Shown: positions 46,968 to 57,578 of the stretch, one piece after another | Numbering within the stretch: the first letter of the stretch is position 1 | Layout: each line of letters begins with the position of its first letter | Origin: Elymus sibiricus | Lineage: Eukaryota; Streptophyta; Magnoliopsida; Poales; Poaceae | DNA length: 64,000 nt | Assembly (NCBI GenBank): GCA_039707655.1 | Contig: CM077674.1 | Coordinates: 235,639,904 to 235,703,903, forward strand | Direction of reading: 5' to 3' | Notes under the pieces: model-generated | Databases searched by the model: none | Seen by the model: the letters and a program-made list of their open reading frames with translations, nothing else | What the model was told of the DNA's origin: nothing | Translations under genes and position numbers: made by a program

Positions 46968-47600
46968 GTAAGGGCTTTTGAATTGATTTTATTAATTAGG
47001 GTGGATGGGCTATTTTGTCTTGGGCCCAGAAAAACAATTACTACTAGTAATACAGTGGGGACACTCTACCACTCCCCAGAAAAACAATTACTCAATCTTA
47101 AAAAAAACAATTACTCCTATAGTACAGTGGAGACACTACCGCTTTTGGCTCCTCGTCGGTCGTCGAAACGGCTCCCGCTACTGCCGTTTTACTTTGGTTC
47201 GTCGACATGCGGGCCATGTAGCGCGCGGGCCCAAATGGCATCCACCAAATTAGAAGGCGGTATGCAGGCGCAGAGTCACCCCGGTCGTGGTGCGGCAGTA
47301 ATGAGTCGTCATATCACAAAACCCCACCTCCCCGCAGTAAGTTGGTTGGACGAAGCAACCATCATTTCACTCTTCGCTGAATCCGCTTCTCCCTCATCTT
47401 CTTCAATAAAGCCACCACTCGCTTCCGCCATTGTTCTTTGCTCCCAATGAAGGGAAGGTGAGCGCATCCGTGATGTTGGTATATTTTCTTTCCAAAAAAA
47501 ATCTTTTGCAAAGCAGTAACTGATCCTCACTCCCTTTTTTGTGTCATTGTCATTGCGATTGTGTTTTCCTTTCGGTTGTCTTCTATTTGTCAGTTTCATT
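46968..47600. other. Intergenic region and 5' leader of the 47601 gene, with dispersed repeat copy
   Basis: 47140-47450 is a minus-oriented copy of the repeat also found at 52930-54060 and 54600-54985. It includes a 40-codon minus ORF (47431-47309) starting MAEASGGFIEEDEGEADS, whose first 25 codons are conserved at 53619. An AAAACAATTACT phrase is repeated near 47030-47120. The rest is unassigned leader or promoter. Confidence 0.5.
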
Positions 47601-48444
47601 ATGGATCATGGAGAACCGGGCAAAGATCTGCCGATGTTGGAGCTGACGCGGCAGGCTGATCCCCACGAGACAAAGAGCTCCAAGAAGATGAAGGCCACCA
47701 TCGAGCCGACCCCAGATGCGCTCACAGCCACTACTGAGATGGTCAACGCCACGTTTGAGGTTACAGCCCCCGTGGCCATGCAGGAGCAGTTTTCCCCCGG
47801 CAAGATGGACCCCTTCGAGGATGTGTCCCCCCACCCTGCTGAGCTGCCCAAGGTGATTTTCTTCTTTGGCGATCTTGATTGTGGTTTTTCATCTAAGTAT
47901 GAGGTGATAAATAATGCAAGATTTATTAGCTCCGATGCCATGCTACCTTCCTTGTCATGCATACTTTTGACTCTACATGGTGGTTTAAATAACTTGTGTT
48001 TTTTATATTGGAAAGTAATTCAGAATTCGTTTCTGTTTCAATTAGAGCCCTGATGCAGACAAGGATTGTGTGGTTGTACATGTCACTCGCTATGAGGTGG
48101 ATGACCTGAATATACGCACTGGGAAAACAAAGTTCGTAGGTCGTTCGATCCTGGAAGCCCTTTGCACTTATACCGAAGACAAAATGTATTCCAGCCACAC
48201 TGTTGTCTGGCGTGTTGTCCAGGGTGTACTGAAGCACAACAAGTTCACAGCCACTCCTTCGTTTGTGAGGCATAATGTTCTTGTCAAGCTTATCCATGAA
48301 GATGATGTGGCATGCCTTGACAAACAAGTTTATGAGTGGAAAGGCCACAAGGTTATCTTCAAGAAGGTTGACAGGATTGACCTGCTGCCGGACGTCCTCG
48401 AAGATGTTCATGGCAAGGTCCGTCTTGTGTCCATCCTCAAGTAG
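47601..48444 (+). CDS. Two-exon gene of unknown function, 216 aa
   Basis: Exon 1 is 47601-47852 (84 codons) and exon 2 is 48046-48444 (132 codons plus TAG); the 193-bp intron is GT..AG with a TTTCAATTAG acceptor. The N-terminal part is acidic and Pro/Thr/Met-rich (MDHGEPGKDLPMLEL, EVTAPVAMQEQFSPGKMDPFEDV). The C-terminal 130 residues look like a compact alpha/beta domain (VVVHVTRYEVDDL, HNVLVKLIHEDDVACL, KGHKVIFKKVDRIDLLPDVL). No known family was recognised, and no signal peptide or membrane segment is seen. The upstream GTG-initiated extension of the frame is ignored because the first ATG is 47601. Confidence 0.7.
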
Positions 48445-49739
48445 ATCGATGGCATGAAATAGTTGGCCCAGTTAGTGTTTCAAAGTAGCTTGGATTGTGT
48501 TTATTTACCCAAACCTTGCGTATTATTGAGCCCTCTTGGGGTAGTACTCTGCTTGAATCACTCTATGGGAACTGCTGCTACTTTTGTGTGCCCGTGAATC
48601 ATGTGAGAACCCTCGTAAGTGTTGCCAAAATAGATGCATCCTCACGAGTTCTTTCATGTAATATGGCATTGTAAGACATAAGTTGGCACTGTTTATCAAA
48701 CGAGCAGTGTGTGTTTGATGAAATACTTGTTTGACAACTCTTGGTACTTGTTTGATGAAATACTTGTTTGACATAGTATAGGTAATGCACTGTTGGTGCT
48801 ACCCCACTTGTAAGCACAGTTGGTGCAAACACGGCACATTGGCGCAGATCGCTTCAACACTAGATCGACCAGCTCACACTCATACTCTGCTGTCTGACAT
48901 ATAAGCAACTACGTATCTAGTTACAGTGGTTCATGCGGTTAATTGAGGCCACAATATAGATTCCAAATGTTAACACGCTACTCCAGCATTCATGTTAAAC
49001 ATTCACAATAAACTCAGCTGCATAAAATACTTCAAAAGCATAAGTTCAACTTTTTTATACATCTCAATGATTCATAGAACATAACATCTCTTTTAGAAGT
49101 TGACAGCAACAGACAAAGTTGTGAGAAGGTTTACAAATCAGAAAAAATCAAACCAGGCTTCTCTGAGCAAAGGGCCTCCCTAGGCAAGCTTTAATTTCCT
49201 GGGGTTCACTCTGGTTTTTCTTGTTGCCACCATCGAGGGTTAGGTTCTCTCGTTCCAGAATAACAAATTATAATTGTGTTCTCAGTTGGAATATTGAACT
49301 GAACCTTGAAGTAGATTGACCATCTGAACTTCTTGTGCAGTTCCACTAAATTTAAGCACCGCTATTTGCAGAAATAAGCAGACCGCAATGCCTCTTTTAC
49401 ACGCACGTGACCCCAAAACCTCCGTGCAGCAATGCAAGCTCGTCCTCGGGCCGTCCTTAAATTGAGAGTGAGTGTAGTTCATGGCGCGGACGCACTGCTT
49501 GTTTTCTCCGCCACACATGACAGGCTCGTTCCTGCACTGCAATCAGGAAGTCCATGTACGAATCAGCTTCTTTTAGCTTGCGTTGGTCATTCTAGCTAGT
49601 TATGAATGTAGGAATACCTGGAAAACGGGTGGCTAGAGGACGGCAGGTAGGAACACCCATCTGATTTTGTGCAGTTCTACTAAAATGGAGGTGTGTGCTT
49701 ATGATTGCACAAATAGAAACGATATGGAGATAGACATCC
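48445..49739. other. 3' UTR and intergenic DNA
   Basis: Downstream of the 47601 gene. TTGATGAAATACTTGTTTGACA is duplicated near 48714-48772. A minus ORF at 49282-49542 (cysteine-rich N-terminus CRNEPVMCGGENKQC) might be an exon of the minus-strand unit at 50582-51126, but no splice or start evidence ties it there. Nothing else is supported. Confidence 0.4.
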
Positions 49740-50240
49740 CTGTTTGCACAAATATGTAATATGGTTATTTAAGCAGTGACAGTTATTTGCAGTGGCATAT
49801 GATTAACAACAACATCTCTTGTGTTATGAATGGCATTACATTGACAGTATGAAAAAGTGCCATTAAGTAAGAAGTAGCATCACATCACATCAACACTGGC
49901 ACTAGATTAACATGCAGAACAATAGCACTAGTATTACTGTCATGAGAGTAGCACATGGTCAGTAGCTCTGTGCACGGTGCAATCAAATTTGTCCAGTTCC
50001 AATGGGATGAAGCAATGTTAGCGGTGTGAGATTTAAGTGTAACTGGCAAAACAGAATTCATGGGAAATAAAGCAAGACAGAAGCACTTCATAAAATGGTG
50101 GTGTCATTGCTTCAATTTATCGATGGCACTAGACTGACAGCAGCATTACTTAGAAGTGACATTAGGCTAACAGTGGCATTGCTTCATTTTTCCTCTGATA
50201 TTAGATAAACGGTAGCGATAAGGGCAAAGGGACAGCAGGG
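49740..50240. repeat. Degenerate repeats of the type GGCATTAGATTGACAG
   Basis: At least six loose copies of a 16-20-bp motif, e.g. GGCATTACATTGACAG (about 49831), GCACTAGATTAACA (49898), GGCACTAGACTGACAG (50125) and ACATTAGGCTAACAG (50159), spaced by tens of bases. No fixed period. Origin unknown. Confidence 0.4.
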
Positions 50241-50373
50241 GCATAAAGTGGTAAAGCAGACCTGGTTGCCGAGAGCGGCAAACATTCAGGCAGCATGTCT
50301 GCATTTGTCCAATTTTTTATCTCCTCGGTGACCTTTTCCTATGTGAGCACAGGAAATCTAGACCTGCTCGTTC

Positions 50374-50640
50374 TCAGTTGCGTTGTCCCCCCAACACCCC
50401 CTCACTTTCTTCCCTTTTTTGACCAATAGACCGGTCTGGCCAGTATCTTACTAGTACTTCCCCCCACGCTTTGCTTTCCACCCCACTTTCTTCCCCTTTT
50501 GAACCAAGGGACCGGTTGGGTAGCCAGTCTCTACTACTTTCCCCCTTTTCTTTCCTCTTTGAACCAAGTCCTAGATTCATGCTACAGCTTCCCCCCCATT
50601 TCTTCCCTTTTGAACAAAGTCCTAGATTCGACTGCATGAA
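50374..50640 (-). repeat. Degenerate minisatellite with units of about 50-80 bp
   Basis: Four imperfect units each contain a TTTCTTCCC(T)TTTTGAACCAA-like core on the plus strand (near 50406, 50496, 50550 and 50600). On the minus strand the frame 50637-50374 is open and repeats LG.GSK/GSKG.E-type words, which may reflect the repeat rather than a gene. Confidence 0.5.
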
Positions 50641-50956
50641 GTAGGTTTACCTCTAATAATAGTAAAAATTTAGGTGGCTTTGGAACAATCGAAGGAAGTT
50701 GAAAAAGATCCACATGCAGCCACGTGGTGAGCTGGGGCAGTAGAGCAAGGCCGGTTTCGAAGGAAGTTATACCTGAGGGTCGTCCGGATGTGGCTAGGAG
50801 GGCGGCGGGAGGCCGGATCTGCCCACAATACGGCAGGGAGGAAGAAGGGGTCGGAGGCCCTCCCGAGCCGGCGCTGTGTCGAACAGAATGGAACGTGCCG
50901 CCGATCGGGACGTGCCGGCAGCTGTGGGTCTCCTCCCTCGCCGCCGACGACCGCAT
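50582..50956 (-). CDS. Possible small minus-strand gene
   Basis: A TATA box (sense TATATAAG) at 51126-51119 is followed by a leader, and ATG 50956 opens 124 codons (MRSSAAREETHSCRHVPIGG, ending FKREEMGGKL). A donor-like CAG/GTATAAC at 50773 and an acceptor-like ATGCAG near 50641 would give a spliced 77-codon version with the same end. The protein is basic and low-complexity; no family was recognised. Alternatives: a non-coding transcript, or chance frames in GC-rich promoter DNA (another ORF overlaps at 50670-51089). Confidence 0.3.
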   Translation of the reverse strand: MRSSAAREETHSCRHVPIGGTFHSVRHSAGSGGPPTPSSSLPYCGQIRPPAALLATSGRPSGITSFETGLALLPQLTTWLHVDLFQLPSIVPKPPKFLLLLEVNLLHAVESRTLFKREEMGGKL

Positions 50957-51118
50957 GAACGTTGCACCTTCTCCGCTTCGCCGGCGGAGGGGATCCGGCC
51001 GGAACTGTGACCAGCGGTGAGCAGAGAGAGGGTGTGGCCACTGCTGTCTTGTTTAGATCTGGAGACGATGAGAGAGTGAATGAGAGCAACCCTAGTAAAG
51101 CAAGCGCTGAAGCTCCTG

Positions 51119-51126
51119 CTTATATA
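51119..51126 (-). promoter_or_regulatory. TATA box of the candidate minus-strand unit
   Basis: Sense CTACATATATAAGCAGGAGC, with leader-like sequence (TCTCATTCACTCTCTC) 35-75 bp downstream. Good core-promoter layout for the unit at 50582-50956. Confidence 0.45.
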
Positions 51127-51159
51127 TGTAGTGGAGTGATTTTCTTGTAGTAGCAATCG

Positions 51160-51811
51160 TTTTTAAAATGAATACGCGCGAACCACTATTTTCATTTAAC
51201 GTTCTAGTAAAAAAATTCAATCAATAACGCGCCACCGCGTCTAGGTCGCACTGTGTACACGTGTGGTCCCCAACCCTCCATGAAGTTGAAAACTGCACGA
51301 GTCAAATTGTCACTTGGGATGCCTCTGTAAACAAATGCGCTGATACGTGTACTCGCGCTTGGGTGTTAGAGAACTGGTGCGTGCGTGCGCCGCTTCTCTT
51401 CGTGTACTACGTACTCCACCTAGAGTAAGATGTATACGTGTGTGACGTCTGAGTTACAAAAAAAATGTGTGACGTCTTTTATTTTTTAGAAGTTCTTAGG
51501 GAAGGGTGTGAAGAGCACATATATGTGTCTCACGTCTACCTACGGAGTATAGATAGATGGTGTGTGCGAGAAGTCTCGGGAGAGTCGTGAGGTGCGTGTG
51601 TGTGTGCGTGAGAGGGAGGGTTAACGTGTCAATGCAATGCGTGTGTCCGTAAATCATATCTAGCGAACGTTCACCACAAGCCGTTTCCTGGCGAACGACC
51701 AAAGAACCGTCAGATCTGCATCTGACGGTGGCAGTTTTGCCATGGCATTTGACAGAACAGCCACTCCTCCGACACATAAAATTTCCACGTGAGCGTTCAC
51801 AACTGCCGTAT
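51160..51811. other. Intergenic DNA
   Basis: No gene. Contains a short GT-rich microsatellite near 51594-51610. Plus- and minus-strand ORFs here (e.g. 51496-51867) arise from that and from low-complexity sequence. Confidence 0.45.
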
Positions 51812-51812
51812 G

Positions 51813-51945
51813 CTCCCTCCGTTCCAAAATATAGTGCATATAGCTTTATTGAAAATTCAAACCTCACGAACTTTTACCGAGTTTTCGTAGAACAACATGC
51901 ACATATAGAAACCCAGCATATATCATTTCATTCATCATCGAGAGA
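51813..51945 (+). mobile_element. Stowaway MITE, left half only
   Basis: Starts CTCCCTCCGTTCCAAAATAT and follows the well-known Stowaway body (AGTGCATATAG..AAACCTCACGAACTTT..ATATATCATTTCATT). No right terminus is found; the sequence changes near 51945 to GA-rich DNA. A truncated copy. Confidence 0.65.
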
Positions 51946-52299
51946 TATCTATAGAGATGGGGGAGGAATGTACGAGTGTGTCTTCGATAAAGAGGGGCCG
52001 TATGTGTGTGTTTGTTGTGAGAGAGAGCGAGAGACATCGTAGGATTGAGTCCTCTAACTAAGGAGAGAGAAAGAACGATCAAGATCAGTAGAGAGATGAA
52101 ATATAGTTTGTTCCTTCATTAGAAGAACCGGGCAAATATTTTGTTGAGTTCTAAACTCGGGAATGTCCCATCAAGTAAGGACTCGACGTGTGCCACTGCT
52201 CTATTGCCGAGTGCCACACTTCGCCAAGTTTGTTAGGCGAGTCTCCGTTAGCCGACACTCGGCAAAGGAAGACCGCCGTATCACCTACAGCAATTTCAA
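51946..52299. other. Unassigned DNA between MITEs
   Basis: GA-rich then GC-mixed sequence with no family-supported ORF. A stretch near 52215-52275 (GTGCCACACTTCGCCAAG) looks like degenerate non-coding repeat. Confidence 0.35.
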
Positions 52300-52867
52300 G
52301 CCTCCTTTGGTGTGGAGGAATATTATAGGAATTCTATATGATCGGATTTTTATAGGAATTTTTCCTTTAGAGCCATTTGGTTCATAGGAATGGATTCCTA
52401 TACTCCACATTTAAGAGGAAAATAAACATTAAGACTCAATGGAAAAATTCATATGATATGAACTAAATGACATCTCTTTTCCTATCCCCACTCAAAGGAT
52501 TTGAGATACATGTCGGCCTCCTCTGGTTCATAGGATAGGAATATCACAGGAATAGAAAAAACATAGGAAGTGAGATGACATGCATCTCAATTCCTATAGA
52601 GAAAGAAATGTCATTTGATGCATCGGATAGGAATTTTTCTATTGAGTCTAGGGTAATGGTTTTTTTCCTTTAAAATGTGAAGGACTGGTTCCTATCCTAC
52701 ATAGGATTAGGAATCCATTCCTACAAACCACAGAGCTCCATAGGAATTTTTCCTTTGAAAATCCTATACTATGAAATTCCTACAAACCAAAGGAGGCCGT
52801 ACGTCATCTCTTTTCCTACAACTTTCATATTCCTATAATATTCCTACCCTGTGAACCAAAGGAGGCC
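52300..52867. mobile_element. MITE of the GGCCTCCTTTGGTT family carrying a nested relative
   Basis: Outer ends are GCCTCCTTTGGTGTGGAGGAA (52300) and, inverted, GGCCTCCTTTGGTTCACAGGG (52867-52847). Subterminal ATATTATAGGAATT pairs with its inverse. The interior is split by a second element of the same family at 52515-52798. The outer ends are not perfect, and a target duplication was not resolved. Confidence 0.7.
52515..52798. mobile_element. Inner MITE of the same family
   Basis: A 284-bp element with ends GGCCTCCTCTGGTTCATAGG and inverted GGCCTCCTTTGGTTTGTAGG. Rich in ATAGGAAT words that match both arms. Inserted in the outer element between CATGTC and GTACGTC. Confidence 0.75.
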
Positions 52868-52929
52868 GCGGGTAAATCAAAATGCGGGACCCACACGTCA
52901 CTGCCTTTGGGTCGAAGTTGTGTCCACAA

Positions 52930-54060
52930 TTTTTTGTACTCCCCTGCTCCATCCAGCTTACTGCGGGCAAGGTGGGGCTTTGTGATTTGATGCCTCATTG
53001 CTCATTTACTAGTGCTGCGGCGCTACGACCGGGGTGCCTCCCCCTGCTGCTCTAAACTTTGGTGCATGGCACATGGACCAGGATGGTGGATGTCCCACAT
53101 GTCGGCGAAAGGCGTGCTGTTAGTGTGTCGCCACGAGCAATGCTAGACTCACGGGGAGGATTTTTACAGACTTTACGGAGTAGGAAACATGGAGGATTAG
53201 GATTGGATTTAGGGGGTGGGAAGGGGCCCACCCCCTTGAAAATCAGGGGGGTCTAGTTTGATTAGTTGCAAGATGCCCGTATTAGCCCCATAAAGGCCCA
53301 TGAGTGTAGCATTTTTGGTGTCGCCATTTCGTGTGTGGATTGACCCTGCGGACTTGCGAAGCGAACGTGAAAGCCGTGCTGGAAGTGTGCCACCGTTTCA
53401 TTTTGAACTGTAAAGCGTACCACTTGGTTTTGCTTCTTGGTGTGATATATACAAATCTCGATTATATTGATCTAAAAGTAGATATCCAGATTAGTAAAAA
53501 GGAGGTGCTTTTGTCGAGCGGTGGGCGGGGGAGCTTGGCTTGTCGGTTTGCTAACATGCGGTCACACGTGTCAGTGATGTACCAAGCCGATGCGCGTCCC
53601 TCATGAAAAATCAGAACAATGGCAGAAGCAACATGTGGTTTGCTTGAAGAAGATGATGGAGAAGCGGATTCAGCGAAGAGTGAAATGATGGTTGAAAAGG
53701 TGCGGCTTTGTGATTTGACGCCTCATTGCTCATTAGTACTACTGCGGTGCGTCCCCCCTGCTGTTCTGCACTGTTATTTGGTGCATGGCACGTGGACCCG
53801 GATGCTGGATGTCCCACATGTTGGCGAACGGAAGCAGAACATTTATGAAAGCAAGCGTCTCCACTCTTACGATGGAGGAGTACAAGACACGGCAGCCCAG
53901 TGACTGCAGTATTACGTAGTACTAGTAGTCTTGTAACACTTGGTTTTGCTGCTTCGCGCGATCCATCGATACAAAACCCGATTAAAAAAGTGAGGGCGGG
54001 TCTTTTCCCGCGCGGTAGGCAGGGGAGTTTGGCATAGTCGGTTTGATAGAGAGAGCGAGA
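52930..54060 (+). repeat. Two diverged tandem copies of a dispersed non-coding repeat
   Basis: Unit A (about 52930-53590) and unit B (about 53640-54060) share GGGCTTTGTGATTTGA.GCC, TCATTGCTCATT, TTGGTGCATGGCAC, GATGTCCCACATGT, CACTTGGTTTTGCT and GGGGAGCTTGGC-type words in order. Unit B is preceded by a short ORF at 53619 whose first 25 codons match a minus-strand ORF in the copy at 47140-47450. Not recognisable as a known family. Confidence 0.65.
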
Positions 54061-54107
54061 GAATGATGTGAAATGCTTGAATGTGTAGTGGGCGATAATC
54101 CACTTCT

Positions 54108-54477
54108 GAGCCCAGGCTCATCTGCACCCGCGCTGAAGAAAAAAATCAAAACAAATACTAGAAAAATTCAAAAAATTCCAATTCTTTTTTGCATGGTAGT
54201 TAATATGATACGTGAGGTCCGCTCCAATTTTTAAATCATTTGGACATCTGAGCAGCTCTCAGTAAAAAAGACAAATTCGGGGTCTGTAAAAAAGGTTTAC
54301 TGTTCTGACCCGATTTGTCTTTTTTTCCGAGAGCTGCTCAGATGTCCGAAGGACTTGAAAATTGGAGCAGACCTCACGCATCAAATTTTATACCATGCAA
54401 AAAAAAACTAGAATCTTATGATTTTTTTTTAATTTTTTGTGATTTTTTTCTGACCGGGTGCAGATGAGCTTGAGCAC
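54108..54477. mobile_element. Long-arm foldback element
   Basis: Two arms of about 170 bp, joined by a short loop near 54290-54300, pair almost throughout (for example GAGCAGCTCTCAGTAAAAAAG with its inverse CTTTTTTTCCGAGAGCTGCTC, and CATCTGCACCC at both ends). Ends approximate; GGCGAT words just outside both arms may extend the TIR. No ORF and no clear target duplication. Sits between inverted copies of the dispersed repeat. Confidence 0.75.
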
Positions 54478-54599
54478 TGAATCGCCTTTCTTTCTTTTTT
54501 GAAGTGGGCCCTTTCAGATCACTAGATGATACTAGCCCGCACGTTGTTGAGTACATTTCAATGCAATTTTAATGTACATGCAACATGAATAATTGAAGT

Positions 54600-54985
54600 A
54601 ACAATATGTTCCGGCCCGCCGCTCAACGCCCATTACCAAGGCATATCAGTAACATGTGGGACTGCATGTGAGCAAACCGACGATTGGCCAAGCTGGCAAA
54701 CTCCCCCTCTTATCGCGCGGGAAAAGCCCCGCCCTAGCGTTTTCAATCGTTATTTGTGTCTATCGTCGCTCCAAGGAGCAGAACCAAATGTTACAACTTA
54801 CGAGTTCAAAATGAAAAGCCTGCCGCATTCGCGTCGCACCTCCACACGGTCGGTCCGGCACGCCGCTCAAGCTAGGGAATGCGTGTTGTCTTGCATTTTC
54901 ACTGACATTTGGGACCGTTGTTGAGCAAACAGACTATCGGCAAACCCTCACCCTGCCTGCCGCGCGTCGGATGAGTTTAGAGGAA
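54600..54985 (-). repeat. Inverted copy of the dispersed repeat
   Basis: Its reverse complement contains TCATTTTGAACTCGTAAG, ACATTTGGTTCTGCTCC, TTTTCCCGCGCGATAAG and GTCGGTTTGCTCACATGC, matching 53395-53590 and 53930-54050. With 53930-54060 it forms a broken inverted repeat around the foldback element. Confidence 0.65.
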
Positions 54986-55799
54986 CGAGGAGGGAGAAGT
55001 GCTAGCTGTAGCACGGACTCCAAGAAAATTGGTGTCCGATGGGACTCGTACTGGTTTGTACTCTACTACCACTGTACTACTCCTGCTCCTACTACTCTAC
55101 ACTAGTAGTACTAGTGCTAGTACAAACTAATATGAGGCCATTCAACCGTGTCCCGGCAAAATACCCTGGACACCGATTATTCGCTGATATTTAAATTTGT
55201 TTTCACACAGCAAAATATCCCTGAAAACAACAACACACAGCAAAATTTCGTGGCAAATGAGGGATTTGAATGTGCTGGGCGGGGTGGGGCAGGAAGTTAA
55301 CGCAGAGGCTTAGTTTGTATTTTTTGGCAAAATGCAGAGGCTCGGGTTTTGGCGCCAAAATGGAAATTTTGCAAATATTTGTCACGCACCGGACGGCGCG
55401 CCAACCGCGTGTGGTTGTCTGGTGGAGTGTGCGGTAGACTTGAATGCTTGTGAAATACTTGTGACCGAGCACCCCGCTCCAGCACATAGCGGTACCACCT
55501 GCAGCAATGCTGAGGTGGCATATAACTAAATGAAGAAAGAGAGGGTTGGGTATCATATCAGATACCCTATCATAATAAACATATTTAGGAATAATAGTTA
55601 TGATACTAACCACTACAATCAGCCTTTATATCACAGAGAAGCTTAATACTATCAACAATTCATGTCCTTAACAAAGGGTGCAATGATGACTGCAGCTTAT
55701 CGCTTCTGGACGACCCGGCTATTTGAGCCAGTCGACTAGCTCCTCACGCGTCGAGGTGGGACTAAACATCCGAAACCCGCCGGCCCAATACGGACGTGA
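54986..55799. other. Intergenic DNA
   Basis: Contains a TAC-rich stretch (55050-55125) and A/T-rich sequence. Minus ORF 55203-55613 has no family. GGTATCATATCAGATACC near 55549 is a short palindrome, possibly a MITE relic. No gene is supported. Confidence 0.4.
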
Positions 55800-55894
55800 A
55801 AATCATAATTACAAATTGCACTCAGTTGACCGGTCAAAAAGTCTACGTGGCACTCTGTCGACTGGTCAAACTAGCCACGTGGCTTGCGGGTCCC

Positions 55895-57565
55895 TGATGT
55901 CTACTACACAACTTATTCTTGTAGACTCGTATTGGGCGTCCAAGCGCAGAGTTTTGTAGGACAGTAGCAATTTTCCCTCAAGTGGATGACCTAAGGTTTA
56001 TCAATCCGTGGGAGGCGTAGGTTGAAGATGGTATCTCTCAAACAACCCTGCAACCAAATACAAGAAATCTCTTGTGTCCCCAACACACCCAATACAATGG
56101 TAAATTGTATAGGTGCACTAGTTCGGCGAAGAGATGGTGATAAAAGTGTAGTATGGATAGTAGATATAGGTTTTTGTAATCTGAAAATATAAAAATAGCA
56201 AGGTAGCAAGTAACAAAAGTGAGCACAAATGGTATTGCAATGCTTGAAAACAAGGCCTAGGGTTCATACTTTTGCTAGTGCAATCTCTCAACAATGCTAA
56301 TATAATTGGATCATATAACAATCCCTCAACGTGCGATAAAGAATCACTCCAAAGTTCCTATTCGCAGAGAACATAAGATAGAAATTGTTGTAGGGTATGA
56401 AACCACCTCAAAGTTATCTTTTCCGATCAATCTATTGAGCCATCCCTATAAGTGTCACGAACAACCCTAGAGTTCGTACTAAAATAACACCATATGATAG
56501 GCATCAACCAACTCTAATGTCACCTAGATACTCCAATATCACCACAAGTATCTATGAGTCAATTATACGATACGCATCAAACAACTTCAGATTCATAATA
56601 TTCAATCCAACACAAAGAACTTCAAAGAGTGCCCCAAGATTTCTACCGAAGAAAGTAGGATGAAAACGTGCATCAACCCCTATGCATAGATTACCCCAAT
56701 GTCACCTCGGGAATCCGCGAGTTGAGTGCCAAAACATATATCAAGTGAATCAATATAATACCCCATTGTCACCATGGGTATTCATATGCAAGACATACAT
56801 CAAGTGTTCTCAAATCCATAAAAATATTGAATCCGATAATAGTGAAACCTCAAAGGTAAAAACTCAATTCATCACAACAAGATAGAGAGGGAGAAACACC
56901 ATATGATCCAACTATATTAACAAAGCTCGCGGTACATCAAGATCGTGCCAAATCAAGAACACGAGAGAGAGAGATCAAACACATAGCTACTAGTACATAC
57001 CCTCAACCCCGAGGGTGAACTACTCCCTCCTCGTCATGCAGACCGCCGGGATGATGAAGATGGCCTCCGGTGATGATTCCCCCCTCCGGCAGGGTGTCGG
57101 AAAAGGCTCCAGATGGGATCTCCTTGGTACAGAGGCTTGCGGCGACGTAAAAACTCATCTAGGTTAACTTTCGGGGGTTTCTGAATATATATAATTTTTT
57201 GGCGTTGGAATCACGCGAAGAAGGGCCACAGGGGGCCCACGAGGCACCAGGGTGCGCCTGGGGGGGGGGGGTGGCGCGCCCTGGTGGCTCGTGGAGCCCC
57301 TGTGCGTCTTCTGGCCTCCTCCCGAAGCTTCTAGTGTCTCTTATGTTCCAGAAAAAAATCGTCGAAAAGTTTCGGTGCATTTGGACTTCATTTGATATAG
57401 ATTTTCTGGAAAACCAAAAACAAGCAGAAAACAACAACTGGCACTAGGCACTAGGTCAATATGTTAGTCCATGAAAATCATATAAAAGTGCACCAAAATC
57501 GTACAAAACTGTAATAAACATGGCATGAATACTTCATAAATTATAGATACGTTGGAGACATATCA
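55895..57565 (-). repeat. 3' LTR, complete
   Basis: A 1671-bp LTR; sense start TGATATGTCTCCAACG, sense end GTAGTAGACATCA. Has a GC-rich inverted repeat (57233-57303) and a TATA-like box (sense ATTATATATATTC, 57194-57182). Confidence 0.92.
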
Positions 57566-57578
57566 GCATCCCCCAGCT

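Noticed and set aside
51130..51153. TTTTCTTGTAGTA as the right end of the CACTA-like element
   Set aside because: The last base differs from TAGTG, there are no matching subterminal repeats, and the site lies just upstream of a TATA box for a minus-strand unit.
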